Source: Chondrus crispus
Taxonomy: Eukaryota > Rhodophyta > Florideophyceae > Gigartinales > Gigartinaceae
Direction of reading: 5' to 3'
Assembly: GCF_000350225.1 (NCBI RefSeq)
Contig: NW_005178511.1
Location: 20,322-84,321 of the forward strand
DNA length: 64,000 nucleotides
This document shows positions 22,480 to 33,400 of the stretch, piece after piece. The notes under the pieces were generated by a model. It was not told the origin of the DNA. It ran no database searches and saw only the letters and a program-made list of their open reading frames with translations. Both the position numbers and the translations under genes were made by a program. The number at the start of each line of letters is the position of its first letter. The stretch's first letter is position 1.

Positions 22480-22736
22480 TACAGGTGTGGCATTGTTAAC
22501 AATTGATAAGGAAGAGCGGGACGATACGAAGGACTTCAGCTACCTCTCTAACACTACGTGGTCAGAATACACAGGATCACTAAAAATCAGTGGTCCCCAC
22601 CATCGTATTTGTACATTATTTTTGACCCCAAATATTTATATTCTGATTCAACATAACATTCGTATCAATTTCCAACCTTGTTTTCGTGCTTTACTTTTGC
22701 GTACCACTCATTAACATTATAATTTCTGATGAGCTT

Positions 22737-22824
22737 CATAAACGTTGCTGCGCCACGTGGTCAGAACGCTGCTCTGGATTAGTATAAACGTTGCTGCGCA
22801 ACGTCGTCAGAACGCTGCTGTGAA
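22737..22824. repeat. two direct copies of a 40-bp unit
   Basis: Both copies read ATAAACGTTGCTGCGC then A/C-ACGT-C/G-GTCAGAACGCTGCT, beginning near 22737 and 22783 (46-bp spacing). A partial ACGTGGTCAGAA also occurs near 22556. Confidence 0.75.
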
Positions 22825-22884
22825 CAGCCACCCCTACCGAAAAGAACAGACTAATATATTGTGTTCTCCTGTACTAATTTCGAG

Positions 22885-23328
22885 TTAATGGAAATTGGTT
22901 AGAAGGGTAAAGCCTCTATACATTACGTTGAATTCAAAGTGCCAAATGTTGTGCTCAAGACAAGATCTGATCTCAGATGTGCTGCATGTGCCGCACACTT
23001 CATAGTTATAGGGCAGTCTCTGGTGCGGTGACAACGGCTCGAGCGTCGACGGCGGGCGCGGCAGGTGCCGCTGAGATGCCGAGATGACGGCCGCCGCGGC
23101 GATGCGCCCGACCATGCCCGTGCGCGAGACGCGTGTGGCAGTGGGCGCTTCGTAGGCGGGGCCGTCGGCCGGGGCGCCGGACGGGGCGACGGGCATGGGT
23201 GGCTGCGGCGTGATGTGCCGGCCGCGACGGGAGTTAGAGGGGGCGGTGGGATTGGCAGGGGCGGCGGATGCGGCGGGGTCGTGCATGGTGTAGACGGGGC
23301 GGCCGCGCTTGGAGGCGGCGGTGGACAT
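22885..23328 (-). CDS. hypothetical protein behind a host-type C-rich leader
   Basis: The ATG at 23328 (MSTAASKRGRPVYTMHD) follows a 100-base C-rich stretch like those before the recognised host genes. The first 100 residues are Ala/Pro-rich with GC-rich codons, followed by an AT-richer end (LEHNIWHFEFNVMY) that looks like read-through into noncoding sequence or past a missed splice donor. No domain is recognised. KRGRP at residues 7-11 resembles an AT-hook core. The true 3' end is uncertain. Confidence 0.4.
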   Translation of the reverse strand: MSTAASKRGRPVYTMHDPAASAAPANPTAPSNSRRGRHITPQPPMPVAPSGAPADGPAYEAPTATRVSRTGMVGRIAAAAVISASQRHLPRPPSTLEPLSPHQRLPYNYEVCGTCSTSEIRSCLEHNIWHFEFNVMYRGFTLLTNFH

Positions 23329-24147
23329 CGGGAGGGTTTGCGGGTAAGGGGGGACAGAAAACAAAGGGGAGGTGGTATGGTTTTCGGTAGGCGTCTGCGT
23401 TTGGGGGGCGGGGGAAGGCAAAGGGAGGGGGTCCGTAACGCGTAGACGAGAAAAAGAGGGGACGGGTGGGTGCAACTGGATGGATGCAAAAGGGGTAAAT
23501 TTACAGTGCCGTAGACGGCGCGCAGGATCCAGCGCGTGCGCGTGGGGAGGGACAGGGCTCGTTTTTGGCGCAGAAGAGCGCACGTACCACGGCACGCGTG
23601 AAAACGCGTCTCCTTGGGAGATGCTCCCGCCCGTTCTATGACGCATTCCCACGTCCATCTCTCTTCACCCCATTCCAACTGCCCACACCAACCAACAAAG
23701 TCCTCCCCGCCTCCTTTAATGAAAACCCTCTCCATCTACCTCATCTCTCTCTAGCTAGCCCAGGCGTCGCTTCATCGTCGCCGTCTGCTCGCGCGGCATT
23801 ACTATCCCAATATTCTTCCGCCCTTTCCACCGCACCACCCTTTCCAACACCTTTTCTTTCCCGTCCACTTCTCAAACTAGCTCCCTCAACTCTACGCACT
23901 CGATAATATCAAAGCCCAGCGCCGCCTCCTCCACATTCCGCGTCTGCGCCACTTTAATAGTCATAACTTCCGAAGCAGCTCCAGTCCCTCGTATATTACA
24001 TGGAACGGACACGTCGTGTATGTGCTTATCCCTACAGTCTTCGATGTACCTTGGCTTCCGCCTTTTAAAAAGCGACTCTACACTCTTCTTGCGCCTGCGC
24101 TGCGCCGCAGAACTTACTAGCTACGAGGGGCTTCCAAGGGTGGGGGG
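23329..24147. other. intergenic, C-rich leader then AT-richer DNA
   Basis: Positions 23329-23520 are the pyrimidine-rich leader of the minus-strand hypothetical gene. The remainder up to the tRNA-like fold at 24148 has no recognised coding sequence. Confidence 0.4.
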
Positions 24148-24249
24148 GGCGGGGCGAGGAATTGAACTCGCGACCAAAAGAAAAGGGCAGCAGGGGAGTG
24201 GTACCGAAGCACACCACCCCTGCGAAGCGCTTTTCTCCGTCGCCCCGCC
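24148..24249 (-). ncRNA. tRNA-like folded element (tentative)
   Basis: On the minus strand a 102-nt segment is closed by a perfect 10-bp stem (GGCGGGGCGA with TCGCCCCGCC). Its 3' part reads GGTCGCGAGTTCAATTC, very like a tRNA variable loop plus T-arm with a B-box. Inside are an AGAAAAG/CTTTTCT pairing and a GC-rich hairpin. A normal D-arm and a U33 anticodon loop are not found, and the T-loop has one base too many. It could be a degenerate or intron-bearing tRNA, a Pol III-type small RNA, or a coincidence. Confidence 0.25.
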
Positions 24250-24621
24250 TTTGCATGCGGCGACTACCGACCTTACTGGCGGTCGCCAGTAGTAAATTCC
24301 CAGCCCTTTTATACCTGACACCCGATACTTGAACGTGATACCCGACACTTAAACGTGTACACGTAGAGCTGCAAACGCATAATTCCCCACGGCTCCCCTT
24401 AGTGAAGATCCATGCCACCGACCCGTAGTCTTCAGATCCCGCCCCTCCTACTCCAGCCCTACAGCCCTCTTCCGCAACGTGCCCCACTTCCCATTTCAGC
24501 CCTCTTCACCAACGTGCCCGGCTGCAAGCACCCGATGCTTCCTTAACGGGGGATCTTCCTCAATCGCATCGCTCTTTGCGCTGACAAAACGTCACTTGCG
24601 GACGGAAAAGTCGACCTAGTA

Positions 24622-24768
24622 CTACCGCTCGGCAGACTCGTACGCGATGTCATAAAAGCACTTGTTCTTAAATGTGAGGACATTGTAGACATTGTACAGG
24701 ACTCCCTCGTGGTAGATGTTATCAACTTCGGGCGCTAGTTCGGGGGAAGGCGGGGCCTCTGGTTCCAT
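24622..24768 (-). CDS. 48-residue coding-like fragment
   Basis: An ATG at 24768 opens a 48-residue frame, MEPEAPPSPELAPEVDN and onward, whose second half (LTFKNKCFYDIAYESAER) has the composition of real protein and not of random DNA. The frame is open further upstream. It may be a last exon or a transposon protein tail. No family is recognised. Confidence 0.35.
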   Translation of the reverse strand: MEPEAPPSPELAPEVDNIYHEGVLYNVYNVLTFKNKCFYDIAYESAER

Positions 24769-27216
24769 CGGAAGGATGGGGTTCCGGCGATCCTTCTCCT
24801 GGTAAATTTACCAGATGGAAAACGGTGGGGGTACAGAAAACGACGAAGACAAGCCAATAAGAATGCATGACGCGTGCAAATCATTTGTCATATTTTCAAA
24901 AATGATCTGCATGCATGACCGAAAAGTTTTGACGGCGTGAAGGGCAGCCGGTGTGTCCGCCGCGGTGGCACGTGCGCAGCTCGCGGCGCAGCTTTTCAAG
25001 GCGCGTCGTGGTGCAGTCCGCTGAGGGCCGTTCCTAACGAAGAGTTCGCCATGCCAGCACCCGAGCACCCTGAAACTTGGCATGAATGTATTGGTTGAAA
25101 AAATTATTGGAATTATACTGAGGGCCGTGTCGCCATGCTGGTCTTGTCCCGCCGCATGGACACTTCAGCAGAGGTGTGTGGGAGCGTGTTACGCGTGCGG
25201 CACAGGCCCGCCCGTGCGCAACGTGCGGTCTCATGTGAAATCCCACCCTCATTAAATTTGTCCAATTTTAACACTGGACGGCGGCGTCGGTGTGGGGAAT
25301 CAAGCCAGCCTCGCCTGTCCAGCAATGCACATGTCCCCGGGTGAGCTGTAGCCACCCTCCTTTTTTGGCCTAAATTTTCGGGAGGCGGCGAGAGGCGGCG
25401 GTGGCGGGGCGACAAGATGTACGTATGTGCTGTAAAGTTACACTACCTTCGTGTCGTACAGTACACGGGCTGCGTGCGCACTTTGCGCACGTGAGTTGCA
25501 AATTTCGTGCGCTTTTTTTTCTCGTTAATTTTCACGTGTGGCGGTGGATTGACACTAGGCGAGCGGGGCGCTGAGGGGGACTGCTGCACTGCTTGCCCAA
25601 TGTCGATATTTTCTCCCAATCTTCAGCACCCGTCCGTCGGTGCGACTGAGGGCATTGGTGTACGCGGCATACTGTATTACAGAAATTGTGACTTCCAGCC
25701 CGGCTGTGGTTTCGGAGCATCTGGCGTCCGTGCAAGGACACTGCTCTCGGATCGGGTTGCTCTCGCGTATCCGCCCTTCGGCAAATTTCTTTGCGCGTGC
25801 TATGGAGAGCGCAGCTCCACTGAGCGCAGCTCCACTCGCCGGAACCTCAATCTACGCATCTCCTACGTCCCCTCGCACACAGCGCATAACGACCGGACAA
25901 TGGTTTGATCGTTCGTCGGGATAAATATCACGGATTCGGGTTGACGGCTTTGTGTGAGCCTATGCATTTCACACCTGGCACAATGTCTGGTCTACCATCA
26001 ATTCGCAGCTCGTGCGGTCTTATAAAGACCTGGAGCAACTCGACATGGTACGCTCTCACGGAGGAGGGCTTAACCATGCCGAAGGATCTTTCGAAATACA
26101 GATCAGTGCTGGTACGGACATTCGCGGAGTACGTGCGGTCTGGGGACGCTGCCAGTGGAAGAGAAGGTCAAGCACAGGCAGAACCGGGATCTTTCTCGAG
26201 TGGTGATTGCACGCCTGCTGCGGAACGGCTTGATGGGCACATTTAGGGAGCCCAGGAATTCGGGTAGGTGGGATCATCGGGAGCTGGAAAGCAGAATGGA
26301 GGTTCCGAAACGAAAAAGAACAGGTTGGGAATCGGAAGGCAAGCCACCGCGCGGGAATGCGATTCACGACGCAAGTGAAGAGGGCAATTGATGTCGTGGA
26401 GCGCTAGGAAAATCATTCCATGGTTTTTGGATGAGAGATTGTTATATGAAGAGGTGGGTGAATATGCCAGGAAGAGCGGGTTGGCGTGTGATATTGGGTG
26501 ATGTCAAGGAGGCTGGTGGGATGGATGTTTTGTGAGGTGAAGGTCGGGTCCGGGGGTGAGGGAGGAGACGAGGAGGTCGTGCTCGAGGGTCGGGGGTCGA
26601 CATGTTGGTGATGGACAAGGTGTTGGAGGGGGATCAAGGGGAAGAGGGTTCAAGGAGGGGAAATGGAAGTGCGCGAGGAGGAGAGGGTTTCGGTTGTGGT
26701 AGATCAGATGATCAGGTAAAGTCTTCCATCCTCCACGGTACCGCTACAGTTACTGTCACCAATTCTATATAACCACCCCGTCCCACATGTACCCTGCCAT
26801 CACTAAAATGTTCGGCCCTCTCAATCGTGATCAAATACGCCCAGATCACATCCACCTCACCCACCCCCAACTCACAGTAACTTCTCTCTCTCCCTTTCCT
26901 AACATAATATCTACCCCGTATCTGCCTACTCTACCTCTAAAACCTCAGACATGTCGGGGAAAGGTTTGATGTATTCAGTGTTGTATCTGATATCCGTGAA
27001 AATTGATACCTTTATTATTCATTGGAAGAACTCATTGCCACCTCCAAACTTCTCTATCAGAATAATTCCTAGAACTCACATTTGAGCATTATGATCCCAC
27101 ATTGTGAGTTCTTCTCGGACAGGGTAAGCCTTTGCAAGAGTACACTCTCCCACGACTCAAAACGTCAAGTATCGCGTGAAATAAGTAGTCATGGATATAC
27201 TGTAACATGAGGCAAA
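24769..27216. other. gene-poor stretch
   Basis: Open frames reach 133 codons, none with recognisable motifs. An inverted repeat AGAACTCACA...TGTGAGTTCT with a 22-nt spacer sits at 27071-27112. The only promoter-like piece is at 26764-26984. Confidence 0.35.
26764..26984 (+). promoter_or_regulatory. promoter-like leader ending in a histone-like start, gene body missing
   Basis: TATATAA at 26765 is followed by about 180 bases of C-rich, G-poor leader and then an ATG at 26951 coding MSGKG. MSGKG/MSGRGK is the usual start of histones H2A, H2A.Z and H4. After the fifth codon the frame loses any histone similarity. The sequence at that point (AAAG-GTTTGA) could be a splice donor. It may be a 5' end cut off from its gene, or an unrelated gene start. 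Confidence 0.3.
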
Positions 27217-27846
27217 TCACTCCTCATTCCTGTTTCTGCTGCTACCCTGAAGAACGTGCTCGAATTTAAACTCATCATCATCATTGGAGTCATCTTCCCA
27301 CAATTGATCCTGAACCTGTTGCATATTTTCGACACTTTTACCCGCCTCTCTCGCATTCTCTCGTTCTGGGGTACCTGTTGGAAAAATTGTGCAAAGTTTG
27401 TCGAATGCTGCCGGAGATATCCTTAGGATTTGTGCATCCAATACATCTTTCTGTTTCGAAAGACCTGGCAGGAAGTTTAAAATCCGCACACGAGCCATGT
27501 TGCTACCGTTTTCTTCGCTTTCCTCGTATTCATCATGGTTACTATGCTGTGGCTGGTCTGCTTCATCTTCCTCTGCTTCGCCCGGAAACAACAATGTACC
27601 GCCGCCAGTGATATTTTGTTCCTGTACCCCTTCATCATCCTCCATGGTACGCAAGGTAGACGGCAAAGCCAAATGACTCCTGCCGTTGATAACATCGTTG
27701 ACAAACAAACGAAATAGCAATGCAGGTCGGAAAACTGTCCGTAGAGAGCCTGAATGACTGCAAAGGAAATCAGTCACGTCTTTGCCTTGGGTGTACGCTA
27801 GAAAGAAATTTAGAGATACTACAGCAAGGTTAATTGTGCGGTGCAT
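27217..27846 (-). CDS. unassigned protein, probable transposon accessory
   Basis: From the ATG at 27846 the frame codes 209 residues. Residues 65-115 are acidic (GEAEEDEADQPQHSNHDEYEE), and the C-terminus is again acidic (EDDSNDDDEF). Between them, MARVRILNFLPGLSKQKDVL and LRISPAAFDKLCTIFP look like folded protein. I do not recognise a family. It lies downstream of, and in the same orientation as, the accessory gene at 28440-29962. Confidence 0.4.
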   Translation of the reverse strand: MHRTINLAVVSLNFFLAYTQGKDVTDFLCSHSGSLRTVFRPALLFRLFVNDVINGRSHLALPSTLRTMEDDEGVQEQNITGGGTLLFPGEAEEDEADQPQHSNHDEYEESEENGSNMARVRILNFLPGLSKQKDVLDAQILRISPAAFDKLCTIFPTGTPERENAREAGKSVENMQQVQDQLWEDDSNDDDEFKFEHVLQGSSRNRNEE

Positions 27847-27949
27847 ACGTTTGCGTTGCTGTAACCGTTGAAGGACAAGCACAGTATGTATGTCTTTGTA
27901 ATTTTACTTTGTATAAACATACTGCGCGTGTCCTTCCCGAAGGGACTGG

Positions 27950-28028
27950 CTCCTCCATTCTTTAAAAGGATGGCATAGAACTACAACATAATTTCTATGC
28001 CATACCTAAAAGAATTGTCAAAGGAGGA
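27950..28028. repeat. imperfect fold-back, about 30-bp arms
   Basis: The left arm TCCTCCATTC...GGCATAGAA (27951-27980) pairs with TTCTATGCC...GGAGGA (27993-28028) around a 12-nt loop, with one 4-5 nt bulge. It lies in the noncoding gap between two minus-strand ORFs. Confidence 0.6.
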
Positions 28029-28439
28029 GTACAGTATCAACTAGTACTAAAGAGGATGGTCGGGGAGATTGAAGGCAAGGACATAAGCGATTGTATGGAG
28101 ATTAGTTGTAGAGTGAAAGGATAGTTTATTATAGTCTAGCAGATACTGTATTGTTCTAAGTTTCAGATACGATTTCTATAAAAGGCGCAGCGTTCGGACG
28201 GGGAAAGCAAAAGGGGCCAGGCACAACCACTCACTAACCCTGAGAGCCACCCAACCTGCAACCCCAAGTGTGTCCAACTTAAGAACCGCTTTGCAAAACC
28301 ATTCACCACGATTAAGTCACTCTGTTCATTTTAATAACCCTGCGCACCGCTAAAGTTGCGCTGGCTGAAAGCCTCTCCTCTGTCCGCCATTTTTTAGTAA
28401 ACCCTCACCCACAAGAACATCGTACTCCAGTAGAACATG

Positions 28440-29962
28440 TCATTCCAACCGAGAATCACTCATTTCCCGCAAAAGGCATTTGTTTAATGCCACCGCGTTT
28501 TGAATGTCAGACGTAACTGCAGATGTAATTTGATCTCCGATGTTGAAATAGTGATCTGGATACTTAAACGATAACTTCGGGGGCTGAAAGCCTTCCGGTA
28601 TGCCTCGTCGCGACTCCCACGGAATCAGCATGAACCCCAGGTCTTCAAAACAACGCTTCTTGGCTGCAACTCGGGACTCCCTAAAAACGTCGGTCACCAT
28701 TGCGTACACACTTTGAGCGATGTAGATGGCCTCTCGTCCCTTCACGGTTTCCGCGATGGGTTTGGGGGCCTTCTCCTTCGTTTCTACCAGTTTTCTTGTT
28801 ATCTTCAGTATATCTTTTCCGACATATCCAGTCTCTAGCCAGTGAGGCATTTCACACTGAGGATGGCGGTGTTCATGACTAACACTGTCTCTGTCATCGT
28901 TTCTCCCGCTGTATGAAACGTCAATCCTGCACCTTCTAGCACTCTCGAACAGCTTCTTTACGTACCTGAACTTGAAATCACAATGCACTAGCGCCAATCC
29001 GCATGCAAACGCCTTTTTCGTTGCTGTTTTGTTGTGGCCGTACAAGAACGCAGCCATAGCCAGGTGTGTGTGAGCTAGTTTAATGCCAAGGGACCAAGTA
29101 TACTCCATGAAGTGACATACGCAACCTGTAAGAGTTTCTGACAGCAGAGAAGAGCCAAACACGAACTCTACTTGCGCTCCCAAGGAAGCATTCTCCTGTT
29201 CCACGAGGTCTTTGAAAGCCCATTTCGAGGTGAAGTTGGAGCTTCTCTTCGATTTCTTCCGCAAACCAGAACTTGAACCTGCCTTCATTCCTAACATGCC
29301 ATCTGTAACGAGATTTTTGACAGAATAAACTTCTTGTCGTAGATTTTTGATCGCACTTTCGACTGTATTGAACTTGGTTAAAAGAGTTCTCTGAAGGTTC
29401 TCCAAAAATATCCTAAAAGACGGGTCGGATTTAAGTTGAGCGATTTCGGATGTTCCAAGAACCCTTCGACGGTCAAGCACTGCATTGCGATTCGAATGCC
29501 CACCAGGGGTTTCGTTTTCTCGTTCACTCATTTGCGGGAGTTGCCTGCCATTCCTATGTATAGCTTGAAAATCACGGATCGGAGCTGTTGAATTGCCAAG
29601 GACACCTCCATCTCGAATGGGAAGGTTGTCTCGGTTCGAGTGCACGGGAGTTCGCGGATTAGGAAGAAAAATTTCGGGATCCTGCTCTAGTCTTGGCCGT
29701 GGTTCCTCACCTTCTCTTGTCATGGGGGCTGTGTTTCCATATCAGATGTGTTAGGGACATTTTGAAGCTCCATGGGAGTTGGACGTTTCCGTCTCCCCGC
29801 ATGGCCCCCATGGATGGGAGGTGAGTCACTTCTGGGAAATATCGACAGTGCATCGCTCTCCGTTACCTTTCTTCTCACTCTTCTCTGGTAGCTTGGGCCG
29901 ACACCAGTAGAACGCTTCTGCCTTGCCTTGTTTGTGTGGCCACCTCCACCCTTACCCGTCAT
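28440..29962 (-). CDS. unassigned Arg/Ser-rich accessory protein in two overlapping frames
   Basis: The first frame starts at the ATG at 29962 (MTGKGGGGHTNKARQ) and stops at 29720 after 80 residues. The second starts at 29723 (MTREGEEPRPRLEQD) and runs 427 residues. Stop and start overlap as ATGA inside a run of five C's. One extra C would fuse them into one protein of about 508 residues, so they are probably one gene with a homopolymer indel. The N-terminal part is basic and Gly/Pro-rich; a helical stretch follows (about 100-140 of the second frame). The C-terminal part has SEATVHC-like Cys/His residues but no known motif. It is transcribed divergently from the transposase and probably shares its promoter region. 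Confidence 0.45.
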
Positions 29963-30433
29963 TTTGAAAATCAATGCTCTGGACTGCTTTGCTCTTGATC
30001 ATGAAGTAATGATTTAGACCAATATGAAACTGGAGGGGCTCCTGATGAACGCGAGCAGCGTGATGATTGACGGGCAGGGCGACGTTTGTGTCGGGGATGG
30101 AGAAGAAGCGGAAGCGGAAGAGCGGTAAAAATGGACCTTAAAGTACTTTACACCATTCCTCCCCACTTGCGGCGCGCGACAAGAGCCATGGAGCCCACTT
30201 TTAATGCAAAACATTGCTGTAGACTTCTCAGATTCAAATTTTGTTTCTATTTCCCGCGAAATAGTCTTTGTATCTGTCGGTATGTCGTCCCGTTCTTATG
30301 GGGCTACCATACCATCCCACCATACAATGGCATATGTTTTTTATCTTCGTCCGTTCCGACTTTCTTCCTCTTGCACCTCTCCCGTTTCCACTTTCTCCCT
30401 CTTCCAGACACTGTTGTGCACATATTCGTTGAT
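29963..30433. promoter_or_regulatory. bidirectional promoter region of the CACTA-like block
   Basis: 470 bases separate the divergent starts at 29962 (minus) and 30434 (plus). The plus-strand side ends in a long pyrimidine-rich leader (30345-30415) like that before host genes here. No specific binding motif is claimed. Confidence 0.4.
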
Positions 30434-33400
30434 ATGCAGAGTCATTCGAGTAACAAGTCATCACAACGAAAAAGACCTCGGCCAAGGAGGGACGTTAATC
30501 GAGCTAAGGAGCAGTTTAGCTGGATTGAAAGATTGCCGCGCTACACAGATCCAAACAAAGTTGCAAGTCCAGCCGGTTTCCTAAATTCTATTGAAAAGAA
30601 CAAATCTGGAGCTGAAACTCAATCTTTTGACGATTTAGTGAAAAGAAGGCTCTCATTCGATTCAGATCAAGACGATCCCAATGCGTTAACGGAAAATACA
30701 CTTGTTGAAACAGAGGGCACCACTCAGGGTAAGGAAAGGGACGAGCATTTGGCATCCATCTCTAATACAAGTGAAGATGCTTTTATCGATGGCGCATTGC
30801 CTCCTTCCCCTACTTCAGATGTGAGCGCTTCTTATGAGGACATACCTTTGGACCGGAGATGCGTATCAACGTGGCAGCAATTGTTGTCATTGTTAGCCGT
30901 CAGTGGTACGAACAGGTTCACGATTGATCAATTCGAATACTTCCGGGACACAGTTAACTGGTTACTTGGAAGATATGCGCCCCACGAAAAGCCTTTGCCT
31001 TCATACTCATCGATCCAGCGCAATCTTTTGCCTTACTTGCGCGAGAAAAGCTTTCCTGTTTCTCGGAGGTGTGTATTTCCCGTCGACTTGAAAAAAGCCG
31101 GTGCCAGGCAATCGACTTCCCCAGTATCGCGTTCCGATTTATCGGTGGATCCTCATCCAACTTCGGCTGTAGCTGAGGCCGAAGTTATTCTACCAAGCTC
31201 TTGGGCGCGGCGGGATGTATCATTCAGACCCACGTGGATGCTCTTGGAACAGGGATGCTTGGATGAAGCCAAAGGTGGTGTTCTCGATCCGGTTTTCACG
31301 ACGGCTAACAGAATTTCGATGGTTTCAAGAAGGAATTCAGTCTTGTGTCAGCCCAACTCTAGTGCATTCTCGAAACAACACGGATACTTTTCCCATTCCT
31401 CTTTTTACAAGGTTGGAACATCTGTGAACATTGCAATGTCAAGTACGCCCGGGCAACGAGACGGGTCTACAGACAGCGGCAGATATTCTTATCATTCCGT
31501 CAGCGGACTCTCTTTCACAAGGGGAGAAAGATCCCACTACCTTCTGCATGCTAACATAGGGAAAACTGTACTGATGAGCTCCAAGTTCAGACTGAACGCC
31601 GATTCGGACATTGGCCACTTCTGGGGCCCTGGAGGTGAGGAATTCATGAAGGAAGGCGATCTTTGCACTCAGCTGTATTTGTCCATATCAGATCACGTGT
31701 GCTTTCTTGCACACAGACTTTGCAGCAATACTGGAACAACATGGCCGATTGAAATTGTTTGGATTCCAACTACCAACAGCGACAGAGAAGGACGTAAATT
31801 CCAGTGGTGCAGAGCATTCAAACAGATGGTATCTGACGTTGTATTAAATGCAAACCAACAGAGTGGCCCATATTCTAACTCATCGCATGAAGACGTACTT
31901 GATATAGGCACAATAGGAGTTAGAAGTTATGTCGATGAATTTCAATGCCCATGTGACAAGTCTACTGGTACGCTGCTGGATGGTAGTCGTTTCTTTGTGT
32001 ACAGAATACTAGTGTACTCGGACGGGTTCTCTCAATACAAGGAGAAACAAGGTTCTGCAGGGGGAATATACATGCTTCCCCTCAACTTACTACCAAGGCA
32101 TCGCACTGGCCGCAAGTCGGTCAGGTTGCTCGGACTCACTCCGCCGGGAGTAGAATCCAGTGAAGTTTTGCGCATTATATCAGAAGATCTCGAGACTGCA
32201 GCAACCGACGGTATTAAAACTGTTGATGGAGCTGGACTTGCAATCACCGTTTTCATCCAAGTCGTGGCATATGTTGCTGATTTTCTCGAAATTGCCCATG
32301 TTTCAGACTTGCTCGGCCACACTGCTGATGCAGCCTGTCATCTTTGTTCTTTTAGAGTTCAGAGACTTGATCCAGCACAGTCTCGTCATGGCTTTACCAC
32401 CGAAGAGCACAGCGCAGATTCTTGCAGCTTTCGTTCAGGTCCGCGAACAGATGCCATTCGTGGGGCGAACATAAATGAGAGGGAATTTTCTTCGCTATTA
32501 CATCACCTTGGCATGGAGCAAGAATCATCCCGCAAGGTTTCTGGTAGTCCTTTGCTGTTGCTATATCAGAAACTGACGCGTGCACAGTCCAGCGGTAAAA
32601 TACCGATCGCAAGTTGCGGCCATCCAATCTTTAATGCCATGTTCGACCCTTACCGTTCCGTTTTGGTGGCACCTGACCATTTGCTGTCTGGTAACGCTAT
32701 CAATATTGTAACAACTTGCTTCATGCTACTTCATGATGAAGAAGCTGTTCGACACGTTGAATCACGGGTTTGCGAGGCACTCCGAGCAAACAATCTTGTG
32801 ATTCAAAACAAATTGTTTGATTTCAAGGGTAAGAAGCTCTTTTCCATGGAAAAGAGCTTCTTACCCTTGTGACGTGCACGTCAATCAGCGGAGTGTTCTG
32901 CACACTTGTCCTTGCTGACAAAGTTTTTCACGACTTTTGCGGTGAAAACATGGATTGTGGAGCAGGGCGGAATGATGAACAATCAAGTGCGCTTCTACAT
33001 GCTGTAAAATGCCTACAACTTTATTCAGCCCTGGTAACAAAAACGTATTGGTATCCAAGCCTTCTTATTGACGGGAAAGAGGCGGTGAGGCTGTTCAACT
33101 CGGATCGTGGTCGGGCGAGTACCGTTGAGCTACAGGACATGTCTCGTCAGTACGTTTCCTTGTGCGATAAGCTTTGTGGTCAGTCTGAACTAGCAAAGAA
33201 GAACATAGACAAACCAAACTTGCACAGGCTAATCGAGTTGTATACTCACTCAGTCGCGGCGATGGGTCACGTGCGCCATTTTGGTGAACTCGTCTTTGAG
33301 TTTGCCCATCAGCCATTAAAGCGAGGCATTTCCCGTTCTAACAGAAGAAATCCCCATTTACAAGCAGTAAAGCATGCACTTTCTGACGACTGGCAAGACC

